Assembly (NCBI GenBank): GCA_022559845.1
Contig: JAHNEJ010002744.1
Location: forward strand, 62,001 to 126,000
Length of the DNA stretch: 64,000 nt
Reading direction: 5' to 3'
From: Amorphophallus konjac
Taxonomy: Eukaryota > Streptophyta > Magnoliopsida > Alismatales > Araceae
The position numbers were made by a program, and so were the translations under genes. Under the pieces are notes generated by a model. That model saw only the letters and a program-made list of their open reading frames with translations, ran no database searches and was not told the DNA's origin. Positions 33,631-45,600 of this stretch are shown here, one piece after another. How positions within the stretch are numbered: the stretch's first letter is position 1; every line of letters begins with the position of its first letter.

Positions 33631-36600
33631 TCGCTGTAGTCCCACCCACGTCTTTGTCCGAGGCTGTGGCCCCCCTTTCTCCCTCTCTCCCTGCCCTCTT
33701 CTTCCTCTGCTCCACCTATGTCTCATTCTCTCTCACACTCTGTCTCCCGACTCCCACCCATCTGAGACTCGAATCCTCTCTCTACCCCCCCTTAACTATC
33801 TCTCCTAGTGTCTCTATCTGAGATGATGAGACCCTGCAGGGGGATCCGCCACCACCTCCTCTCTCTCTCTCACAGTCACACACGCACATCCCCCCTCTCT
33901 TCTTTCTCACCCCCACCTCTGTCTTCCCCCTCCGTGTCTCTGTCTCTCTCTATCATAGACACAGTCATACACACTCATCTTACAGAAGGGGGTTAAGGGG
34001 CCAATGGTGCCTTTCTCTCTCTCTCTCCCCGTGTCTGTGTATGAGAGACTGAGGCCAGTGCATATTATATCTTACAGGATGAAGTTAACAAATTTTAACT
34101 CTCAGGTTGGTATATTTAATTCTTAACTTTTTGCAATTTTTCTTGATTCCCTTGTATTTTCTGAAATTTTCCTGCATTTAATTCTGGATTTTATGTAATT
34201 TTTTGATGCAATTTAATTTTGGCAATTTCCATGTAATTTAATTATCACAATTTCTTCATGTAGTTTAATTCTTTGTATTTTTTTGCAGTTTTTAATATTT
34301 TTCTGATTTGCATATTAGGGGATATGTATTTTATTTTTTTTTAATTAGTGACCAAGGCGTCGCCTAGGCGTCGCCTAAGCGGACGCCTTGTCACATAACC
34401 GCTTAGGGTCCCCATGAATGCCTTGGGTCGTCTTGTCGCTTTGACAACTATGCATGGAATGAGCTTGCGATAGAGGAGCTGGTGGAGCACAGATAGATTG
34501 GTAGAGGGGCTATCTCCCACCATTTCCGCAATGTCAGGGATGATTTTTCTTGGGACTGATGAATGGTCTGTGGTCTACAGAATAGATAGGGAAAAAGACT
34601 CCTTTGGGAGTAACTGCTTCAGTTCCATCACTCTTTAGGTTGGCTTTGGTGTATGGGAGGAGATTTAAATGCAATTGCTGCAAATTTGGACACGATAGGG
34701 GGAAATTCTTAGCTGATGATATGGAGGAGTTTCTTACTTTCATTGCTAATGCTCATTAATTGACATTAGACCGTCAAATGTCCAATTCACATGGTCCAAT
34801 ATGAGGGCTGATTCTTCATGTTCTTGGCTAGACAGATTTCTAGTGTCTGTCGTTTGGGAGCGCCACTTCCGCTATGTGTAGTTGACTTGCTTGGCTAGAC
34901 TGGTGTCAGACCACAAGCCCATTTTGTTGAAGACTTCTTGCAAGTTTGGCATAAAGCCTAGATTCAAGTTGGAAAGATACTGATTCAAAGAGGTGGATTT
35001 CATGGATATTGTTACACAAACATGGAATGTTCTAAGACAGTAACCATCTACCATTACTAGATTTGTTTGCAAATTGAAGCATGTGGCACAGGTTCTCATG
35101 AAATCGGGTGCAAACAAGACATCGCCTAACAAAGTTGCAAAAGAAAGAATCCTTGAACAGCTGGAGGGCTTAGACTACTTGGAAGAGGTTGGGTTATTAG
35201 GTGAGCCAGATAGATAGCTCAGGGACATGCTCAAGGTAGAGTTTGAGGAGATCCTAAGGAGAGAAGAGATATATTGGAAGTAGAGATCCAAGGAGAAATA
35301 GCTCAAGGAAGGTGACAGAAACATTGCCTATTTCATCGTATAGCTTCTGGGAGGAGAAGGGTCAACACAATCAAATGGATCAAAGTTGGTGACCAATTGT
35401 TCTCTAGAGATGAGGATGTCAGAAGGTAGGCAAGGGAATTCTTGTCGTAGGTCTTCACCGACGAGGACATGATTAGGCCTTCCATTGCTAATGATCTTAT
35501 TCCATGCATATTGTTTGAGGAAAGACTCTTCTGTGCCTTCTCAATGGAGGAGGTACATAAGGCTGCCTTCTCTCTTGCGGGCGATATAGCACCCGAATCA
35601 GATGACTTATGTTTTTTTTTTTCTAGAAATGCTGGGACATCATTTGGGTTGATCACCTCCTTGCCATGCAGGAGTTCCAGGGGGAAAGGGTGCACTTGTG
35701 GGGTATCAATAACACTATCTTAGTTCATTCCTAAGAAGCAAGGGGCATATGATCTTTCGGGATTTTAGACCCATTAGCCTCTTGAATGGGACATAAAATC
35801 ATTTTCAAACTTCTAGTCTTGGGACTTGAAACTGCCATTGATAGAGTGGTTAGTGGCTATCAAGGGGCGTTTATGAGGGGCCATCACATAGAAGAAAATT
35901 TTTTGGTAGCTCATAAATGCCTGCATGCCTTACGGACCTAGAGGAAGAGGTGTGTTTCTCAAGCTGGATTTTGAAAAAGCATATGATAGAGTCAATTGGC
36001 TATGTTTACTTGATGTGCTTAGGAAGATGAGATTTGATGGAAGGTGGATGGGATGGATCCGGGCATGTGTCATGTCAGCTAGATTTGTAGTACTACTTTA
36101 TGGCGAGCTTTCCTCTTATTTTCATAGTGGGAGAGGTCTACGGCAGGGAGACCGAATGTGCCTCCTTTTTGTTCTTGGTTCACATATTCTTAGTAGGACA
36201 TGGTTGAGAGCTGAAACATAGGGGTTAATCACAGGCTTCCAGGTTAGAACAGGTAGTGTCCACATCATCCATTTACAGTATGCTAATGATACTATACTCT
36301 TCCTAGAAGACAGTGTGCAGCAATTGATCGGTATCTGGCACAAGACATGGAACCTCAAGGGTGATAGACTCATTTGGTGGCTTATCCTGCATGCTACCTT
36401 ATGGGCCTTGTGAGGAGAAACGACATCTTCAGGACAGAAGTGAGAATTTTTGATATGATTGCTTCTGTTATTTTGGAGAAGGTGAGAGAGTGGACTAATG
36501 TTTTATGCAAAGTGGACGCACAACTCTACCTTTTTTACATTGCTGGGGGGCTAATGGGTGCCACGCTACCTTGATGTGGCCTATTTTGTATAGGGTTTTT

Positions 36601-39600
36601 TTTTTGGGTACACATTGCTTACATTTGTATATCCCTTCCTTGTTTTGATGTTAATACAATCGGTGGTACTAACCACTTTCAAAAAGAAAACCATATGCAA
36701 TCTGTCTGATATTTTGGAACCTTTAGCAAGGAAGGCAGTATCGGTTTCGGTACCGGTTTCAGAGCCGGTACCGAAACTGATACGTACCGGTTTCGGTTTC
36801 GGCCGAAACCGATTGAAACCATTCAAAGAACTAAAAAAAATAGTGAACCTGTCTGGTTTCGGCTGACGAAACCCTTAATGGTTTCGTCCGAAACCATTAA
36901 AAAAGTATTTTTTTAGGTTTCGGACTTGCTACAGTGAGCAGGTCCGGTTTTGGCCGATACTGCCAACCCTTTCCTTTAGAGGAGATATATTGTATTTTAT
37001 AGAGAAATGCAACTTTCTCTGGTGTTTTCTGTTCTCATTCAATATATCTTTTTGTAATCTGTCACTTGGGTCTAGTAGATGCTTGCATTTGATTAAAATG
37101 ATGGATGGTATTCATTAATTTGATAGGTGAGTTTGAAGATTATCTCATGTTCAGAATGATTAAGTTTGTAGTTGCATTAATGAATCTTTCTTTGGAGTTG
37201 GATAATACCATGTTTTATTTAAAGAAAAGGAGATGCAGAGACTGAAGGCAAAGGAAAAAGTTGTCTCAATTTGCAGTTGATAACCTTAAAGCTTCCTTGA
37301 GTTTTCTCTCTTGCTTATGATGCACTGGTGACCCCTGGTGGTCTTTCTGGGACCACTCTCATTGATTCCATTGTTTTTTAGTCATTCCAGTCAAGCTTGT
37401 CCAGTATCAAGGTGTATTTGCTAGGCACCATGTCAGATGAGAAAACCAGGAACAGGAGCAGACTTTAAAATGTGGATATTTAGACTTTTGAGTAGAGTTG
37501 GTCAATTGAGCAAACTATAGAAGGTGCTCTGAGCAAAAGTGAGGTTCTTTCCATAGTTGCAGGGAAATGCCACTGCACATGGGAAGCATGCTTCTCATGA
37601 AATGCATTTGGAAAAATGAATTCAATTTGCTTTGGAAATGCATAGGAAATGACCAAAAAAATGCAGGGTTGAGATGCGTTTTACAGTGAAAGTCAGATGC
37701 TGATCCATGCAGTAGAAGAATGAGGAGGAAGCAGGAGAATGAGAAGAACGGTGTTGATGTTCTCAAGTGACGCTGCTGGCAATGATGTGTGCTGGTGAGG
37801 ATGGTGGTGACGAGAGAGGAGGTAAGGATGAACACAACTGAAGGGGGAAAACCATCACAAATGGCAAACCCTTGTCATCTACTGAGGCAAGGTTATGTTT
37901 AACCAGGGTGCGGGGGGTGGGGAGGAGATACCTTTATAAAAGGCCCCATATGAAAACTTATTTTTTTGGAAGGTGGCGTACAGCCACATTTCATTAGAAT
38001 AGAAAAATAGAAGAAAGATTGCATCCTCCAATCAACAAAACAGGAAAAATCTACTAAGAGGGTAGATCAGCTCCAAGAGAGAACCGAAATCCCCCCAACA
38101 GAAAATTACAAGATGAAATGTTTCCATCGTAGAATTCTGGAAAGCAAAGAGGACTGATGGCACGAAAGCCCTTTAACAATGAAGTGCCAGTCCATTAAGC
38201 ACTTAATACGGTTCTGGATGATAGCGGACAGGGTTCTAAACTGTTCCCTGAACACTCTATTATTCCTTTCCCTCTAGATAGACCATAGCTTAGTGGGAAA
38301 ACACATCCCCCAATGATCCTTCTCTTCCTGTATTGGGTTTAGGAGCATCCATTCTGTGTGCCAATCCTCCAAACAGTTCAGAGTATGCCACTAAGCCCTG
38401 GTAACTTTGCAAAAAAGAATCTACACTGTGTATAATACCACAAGTAAAGAAAAGGTCCAAATTCTCAGGAAAACAGCCACAGAAAACACATTGGGTTTTT
38501 ATGCTTGTATCAAGGGACTTTCCTGCCACCTTGCATCAGAATTTTAGTGGCAGATTTGACCCAGAAATTTCCAGATTTCTCCCATTTCCAAGTTCTTGAG
38601 TCCTTAGCCTAAAGATAATATCTTGTTATGCAGTAAATAAGAGAACTGTAAATATTGTTGATACTCTACTTCATTCAGACTCCTCCTGATCTTGATTATC
38701 CATCCCGGGCTGTTTGCTGCCTGCGACCAAACATCAAACACATTGACCCCAGTCCTACAGGCAATTGCGAAGAGATTAGGAAAAGATTCTTTGAAAGAAA
38801 CATTCAGGAGCCAAGAGTCCTCCCCGAATTTAGTTTTTCTTCCATCCCCTACAGAAATTGAAGATGAGCAACTGTAGAAATCTCTAAATTTCATGATATT
38901 CTTTCAAATGCTGGACATGTGGTTGCTATATGGTCCTTCAGAAAAACATCCATTCCATCCCCCCAAGTATTTGTTAACAATGATAGATTTTCATAGACCT
39001 GATTCATCCACGTATGCTCTCCACAGCCATTTCAAAAATAAAGCTTGATTAATGGTTTCAATGGGTGTCGAGCAAGCTCCACCTTCCTCCTTAGACCTGC
39101 AAACAAACTTCTGTGCAATAGGGTGAACTCCTCTCTCTCCTGGACCTTTACCTTTCCAGAAAAAGGATGCTCTCAGCGCCTCAATCCTGAGACAGAGACT
39201 CCTTGGGGCCTTGAAAAGGGACAGATAATAGGTTGCAATGTTGGGCAGAACAGTTTTGGACAGTACCCACCTTCCTCCGGCTGAAAGTAATTTGCCTTTC
39301 CAAGCATCAATGCAGTCTTCTATGTTTTTGACAATAAAGTTCCAGTCTGAGGATTTCAAGGTGCCAGCACTAAGAGGTAAACCCAAATATTTGATAGGGA
39401 ACTTACCCATTGGGTCCCAAGAATGTGAGCTGTGGGATCCTTATCACCATCTTTGATGTTGCTTCCGACCAGTTCACTTTTCAACAAATGCAACCTTTAG
39501 ACCAGTCACTGCCTCAAGCAGCCTTAACGAAATTCTCATGTTGAGTAACTTATCCATGTTTGCTGAAGTGAAAATGACAGTGTCGTCTGCGAACTGCAGA

Positions 39601-42600
39601 TGAGTGACCTCATCCTGACCGCTCCCTATAGAAGCCCCACAAATCAGATTTGAAGTCCTTGCCCTCTTCCACATAGTGCTTAACGCTTGCCCTACAATGA
39701 CAAAGAGCAAGGGGGAGAGAGGGTCCCCTTACCTCAGTCCTCTAGTGCTACCAAAGAAGCCATGAGGAGTTCCGTTCAGCAAAATAGAAAACCTAGGGTC
39801 CTGAACACATTGCCGGATCCATTCAATCCACTGATGTTTGAATCCCATGCAGTGAAGGACATGAAACAAGCAGTCCCAGCTGATCCTATCGTAAGTTTTC
39901 TCAAAATCTAATTTAAACAGTACACATTATTTCTTCCTTCTGTTCACGCAAGCATTCATAGGCAGCCATGAAATTATCTAAAATATACCTACTTGATATA
40001 AAGACTGACTGACTAGTGTCCACAAGACTGCTGATCACTTCTTTCAACCTGTTAGCCAGAGCTTTGGTGATAATTCTGTTAATTCCATTTAGCAGACTGA
40101 TAGGCCGAAAATCATTAAGGGCTTCAGCACTATCTTTCTTAGGAATTAACACCACATAAGTGGAGCTGAAGCACCTCACAGCTGCAGGGTTTCTTTGAAA
40201 TTCTAGAACCGCCTCCATAACCTCACACTTCACCACTTCCCAAAATTGTTGGTAGAAACCCAGTGAAAAGCCATCTGGTCCAGGGGATTTATTAGGGTCC
40301 ATACTGAAAACAACATTTCTAATCTCCTCCTCAGTGAAAGGTCTGATAAGATTAACAGTTGTAACTTCAGAGATCTTGCTGAAACCATCACTACCAATGA
40401 GTGGCCTCCACTCCTCTTCTTCTTTAAAGAGGGTCTCATAGTGTTGGAGAATAGCTTGCTGAATATTTGTCTCATCATGCAACAATTCATTCCCAATTTC
40501 AGCTTGTGGATACTTATAGCACTTCTTGACGCTTGCCATTGCGTGAAAATAAGCTGTGTTTTTGTCCCCTTCTTTGAGCCACTTCTCTCTTGCACTTTGT
40601 TTCCATTTAATTTCCTCTTTAAAACGACCACTCTTCATAGTCCTTTCTCAGCACTGCCCATTGCTTCCTTTCTTCCTCCGACTTCAGCCCCTGGCCATTC
40701 TTGATGTCAAATTGTTCAATATTCTGCAGCAACCTTTGTCTAATTGAAGATGCTTCACCAAAGGTTACCTTGCTCCAGATTATCATCTTTGTTTGACCCA
40801 TCTCAATTTGTTTTTCAAAGTAAGACAGACAGATGTGGGGGCTTCAGACCACCAGGCCGCCACCAAATCCTTAAGTCTTCGTGTCTCTGCCAGGCCTTTC
40901 ATATCTGAATAGTCTAGCTAGTTTCTTAGCAGTTGTAGTACTAATCATCACAGGGTTATGGTCGGACAACACTCTGGGGAGGCCTCTAGCCTCAGCATGG
41001 CTGAACTTCTAGTACCATTCCGAATTGATAAAAATCCTGTCAAGCTTTGACTGAGTTCTTCTCTCCCCTTTCCCTATCCATGTGTAGAAAACAGAGCTGA
41101 TCTGCATTTCCAGCAGAATAGCATCCCGAACCCAATTCTCAAACATTTACATCTCATCTGTCCACCTGTGTTGGTTGGTACTTTCCCCCGGTTGCCTGAC
41201 AGCGTTAAAATCTCCAGCCACACACCATGCTGCAGGTTCCGCTATGCATAAAGCAGTTAATTCTGGGAAAAAAACTCCTTTTCAGATCAAATTGCACAGG
41301 CCTATAAACACTAGTAAAAAACCAGTTGAAGCCATTATTCTTGAGTTTGAATTTAATAGTGACGGAGAACTGTTAAATAAGCTCCTCCAAGCTTTCCAAA
41401 ACCAAAGAGTTCCATAATACCAGCAAAATCCACCTCTCAGCCCATCAGCAGGTTTATAGGCCCAACCTTGGAGTCTGGATCCACCAAGAACTTTGATCAA
41501 AGAACCATCTAAGCTGTCCATTTTAGTTTCTTGGATACACTGCACATCAACCCTATGTCTTTGGATCAAAGACTTCACTTTCCCAATCTTCCTCCATTCA
41601 AACCCCTGACATTCCATGTGAGAATTCTTATTGGCACAATACTTTCTTCCCCTTCCCCTCACTGCTTTTTTGTCTGACCCATTAAGCAATTCCTTCCTGC
41701 CCTTTGCAGGAAGGATACCTCCCTCTTACCAATCTTCAGGCTACCTCCAAGGCCTCATCTTTTAGCACTCAACTGCAAGTTAATATCCCTCTTAATCTTC
41801 TTCAAAGCTTTTCTGACACACTCCTCCCCTTCAACAGAAATTCCCACAAGGGTCCCAATTTTCTTGATACATTGATTCGACCACTCCTCTTCAATCCCTA
41901 GGGCCAAGCAGGCCAGTGGGGCTTCAGACACTATCTCTCCCTGATTCAGCATCCCCTCATCCCTGTCTGCCCAAAGGACGACAACCTTCAATTGGTCAGG
42001 AATAGCCGAGCCGCTGCAGTTCTGACTCCTCTGCTCAACCCCTGCAGAAACCAAGACAAGCCCCTGCACGGGCTCATCCGGTTCCCTCTGAAAGGGCCTA
42101 AATCCATTCTCCCGCACTGAAATCCCTGCCAGCACCATCGGAAGGTTCTTGCAACCTCCCTCTGGCACCACCTTCTACTGCAGCATGGGAAAAGTAAGAC
42201 TCGGCCCGCACAGAGGAAACTCGCCGCCATCTTCAGCAGGGAGCTGTGGGCCGGTGCCGACACCATCTCCAGTGACTGTGCTCAGAAGTCGCAAGACCGG
42301 TGGCCTGCTCGCGAAACGGCGAAAGGGGGGCAAGCTAGGCAGACGTTCTGTCTGAGCCCTCCGAATGCCACGGAGGCAAGGGCCCGCCATCGTCGCGAGA
42401 GCCATTGTCATCAGCTCCATCGGGCAGACATTTGATGCCGGAACAGATGCCGCCCAAACCCGGAAGATGAGGATCCGGGAGCGTGATCTTCGGCTGAGGA
42501 AGAAGACCCGTCGCAGAAATCAGGTATCTGCTGGGTTTGCCCAAAGACTTACCCGGCACTGGTTTACCTGGGGCAGCCTGAAAGCCAGGATCCGCAGACC

Positions 42601-45600
42601 CAAATGACTTACCCAACAGGAGAAAACGTCTCTGGCCGCCGTGTCGGGTCGTGTCAGGTCTTGAAATACTCGACATTGCTGATCTTCCCTACTTGATACG
42701 CCAGAAGATATGTCTGCCGCTTGACCTAGAACTTTGGGACTGTGGCCTCCCCCCCCCCCCGCGTAGCGGAGAAGCGAGAAGCCTGGTCCCAGGAGGAGCA
42801 GAAGCATCGTATTGATCCCCGAGAGGAGACGGGGGATCGGAGATACGGAGATCTTCTCCGTTCGCCTGCTTCCGAGATGCCCGAGTGAAAGGGTGACTCC
42901 ATTTGCCTGCCCCAGAAGAAACCGGCCAGCACCCTCCGAGTGAGGCATCCTCGTCACTAGGCCGATTCCTCTCCCCTGCGGAAGGAGCCCCCCTTTTCTC
43001 CTGGCGTTACTTCCGGTATGCCGCCACCACCTCTGCCCAAGACCAGCCTTCTCCTTCCCCTTCCGGCAATGGCTCAGATTCAACAGAAATAGAGAGTTCA
43101 AACTTCTCCCCTCCAAGTTTGACAGTGACTATCTCGTACACTTCAACCAGAAGTCTGGCAAAGGAGAGGCACTCCCCATCCAGGGTTCCTTTGTCGATCC
43201 TCTTCAGACTTCCAAAGGAGGCCGCAATGCTGTGAAAGGTGTCTGGGTTCCAGACATGCAGTGGAATGCCAGACACCCTACACCAAACCATCTTTCCAGG
43301 TTGCAGCTTCTTAGTGGCAGTACCCTTCTTCCGTTGAGACCAAGTGAAGGTGTGTTCGGCTCGTTGGAGTGAGCCGAAGGATATGAGGTGCTTCCTTTGC
43401 AGATCATCCGAAAGCCATACCGGGAGCCACCCATCCAGCAGCTCCCAAGTCCACCAAGATGCATATGGCCAAAGGAACTGGAGAAGATCCTCAACTGCCT
43501 TCTTAGCTGAGCCCCTTCCCCTTGCACCTGCACCACTACACATTTCTCCAAGCTTCTTTTTTGCTCTGCAATCAGGGAAGACCAAGGAATCTCTACCACC
43601 GGCTTTTTCCTCTCCTCCTCAGGGCGAACCCAGTTCTGTCCTTTGCCTTCCTCTGTAAAGCTTTGGTGCTGCAGCTTCTCCCCCCCATACCTCGCATCCC
43701 CTGGCTTGCAAGCCCATCTCCTTTGCCCCAGTCCTCCACAAGAAAGACACGTCACCCCAGTCCTGCAATCCCTAGCCCAATTCCCTTTCCCCAAGCATCT
43801 AAAACAGAGGTCTGCAGCGATCAGCTTCTTACATCTGTGCACTACTCTACTGGCCTTCTCAACTGCACTAGTTCTCTGCCTGGCCACCACTCTCCACTCC
43901 ATTCACTTTTGGACCACCCTCAGGGAAAATATCCGAGCAATCTTCATAACTAATTACAAAAATATACAATTTTTGTAGAATATGATACAGATATCCTAAA
44001 AGTTGTAAAGAAACTGTAAAATTGGAAATTTTGAAGAAACTTGTGAAAGTTAAAATAAGAATTATGGTAAAGTTCTTTACCTGAAATTTAATATATATTA
44101 AAAGTTTAAGTCAAATAATTCTTTTAGACTACTCATTAAATATCAGGAACACATTTATAAACATGTAATTACAGAAATCTAATAATTAATTTTATTCTAT
44201 ATAGTCATTTTTATTTCTCCCTAATTTTTGGAAGGTCATTTCTGATTTTTGTTTCTTGCAATTCTGAAATCTGTATCTAGGAAACTCAAAAAATTGTTCT
44301 GAGGGGCTAAGGTTGCAGACATGATTTTGGTGAAGGTGATATGATACGGAATCAAGAGGTAGAAATAAGATATATTTTAAAGCTATGTTATCTAAGATTA
44401 TGGAGAGGAGGTAGAAATGAGGTATATTTTGAAGCTATGCTATCACAGGTGCCCGAGGTGCTTGCCTAGGCAACAACAGGTTTCTTGCTCTGGCCTTCAT
44501 TGCCTAGGTGACTGCAGGGATTTCCTGGGCTGCGAAGATGAGCACCTCGGCCCCCTCCAGCACCCAGCCTGCCTCACACGCCTGTCTCTCGCCTGCCTGA
44601 TCATCTGGTCTAGAAAGCTGGCCTAGAAACTACCCAACCTGTTTACTCTGGTTTATAAAAGGCCCGATTCCCATTCCCCTGTTGATCCCCCAACCTCGAC
44701 GAACGTTGATGCTGGCATCCTCAGTGACATGTCAGAGCCTGCTCCTGGAGACCTTGCTCCCGATGACTCTACTCCTTTTCCTTTCTCTTTAGCAACTGCA
44801 AAAGTCAACGAAGAAGTGGCGAAGTCTGTCCACCCTCTCCTCTCTCTCTCTCTCTTCATCTAGTGTGTACGTACACAACTCCGAGTGCTGGCTGCCTCCT
44901 CTCTCTCTCTCTCTCTCTCTCGCACACACACACACGTGCACGCACGCGCGCGCACACACATGCACATGGTTGTGGGGTGGGGGTTCTCTATCACTGTTCT
45001 GCTCTGTATGTGCGTCTATGTACTGCTCTTTGTCGAGCACCCCCTCTCTCCACCCCCCAATATATATTTTCATGTATGACTAGAATTTGGTAATGACATG
45101 TTTGTAACTTTATTTGCTCTGGTTCAATATGAATTGGGAAAATTTTCATTAATTTGACACATTTGAGTGAGCTAATTGAGGGATTTTATAGGGTTTATAT
45201 ACTATTTTGTCATATTTAATCAAATAACTATAAATGAGTTTTACATTGTTGATTGTGTAATCCAAGGGTCATCATCATGTTTTTTTCCTTTGAACTAGGT
45301 ATATGTATTCAATTTCGTTCAATTTGCAACATAACAAAAATTTGAAGTGTCAAAGTTTTCTGCAAATGGATTAATAATGTTATTTTGTTGCAGGTTGGCA
45401 TACAATGTGGAGCATACGGATTGTGCTGGTGCATTGTTTTATGCAATGATGAAATTGGCTCTGACTGTTCCTCATAGTACACAGAGTAGGGTTTTTTTGT
45501 TCTGTTTTTTGATGCTCTTCTTTCATTTGGTTCATTATCTTGTATTTCATTATTGTGGTCATTTCAAAGTGAATTTTTAGGACGGTTAGTTCTTTCTACA

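Larger units (their letters stand above)
32889..36600 (+). pseudogene. LINE F ORF2 remnant
   Basis: It starts MRIVSWNVRGI at 32889 with the endonuclease D-I-L-C-L-Q-E motif. The insertion at 33107-34452 splits it. It resumes in the endonuclease (TWSNMRADSSCSWLDRFL near 34795) and continues through reverse transcriptase fingers (about 35460-35720) and KLDFEKAYDRVNWL (about 35955). The catalytic box reads Y-A-N-D (36279-36290), with Asn for the first Asp. About 15 codons later the sequence jumps to the zf-RVT end (W-W-L-I-L-H-A-T near 36375), a deletion of over 1 kb relative to LINE E. Confidence 0.8.
24343..36691 (+). mobile_element. LINE F: sense L1 with target-site duplication, carrying two large insertions
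   Basis: The flanks CATATGCACTCTG (24330-24342) and CATATGCAATCTG (36692-36704) form a 13-bp target-site duplication with one mismatch, placed at the 5' start and after the short A-rich tail. Between them are ORF1 with a zinc knuckle, a non-autonomous Ty3/gypsy insertion (25975-32268), the ORF1 end, ORF2 from 32889, an insertion of 1346 bp at 33107, and the zf-RVT end. The reverse transcriptase is internally deleted near 36305. It lies in the same orientation as the host gene. Confidence 0.88.
37965..43960 (-). mobile_element. LINE G: near full-length antisense L1 of a second family
   Basis: On the minus strand: ORF1 (43902 to about 41755), ORF2 endonuclease (about 41689-40850), reverse transcriptase (40638-38991), a C-terminal region (38894-38290), and a tail ending in an A run at 37965. 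Its protein sequence is clearly different from LINEs A/B/C/E/F, with F-A-D-D in the active site. No convincing target-site duplication was found next to the tail or near 43960. Confidence 0.85.

Noticed and set aside
33307..33996. Open frames through the microsatellite region
   Set aside because: Low-complexity Ser/Thr/His/Leu strings produced by CT and AC repeats.
44440..44660. Second copy of the AGGCGCCTAGGCG hAT element
   Set aside because: CCTAGGCAAC motifs are present but no inverted partner end or 8-bp duplication was found.
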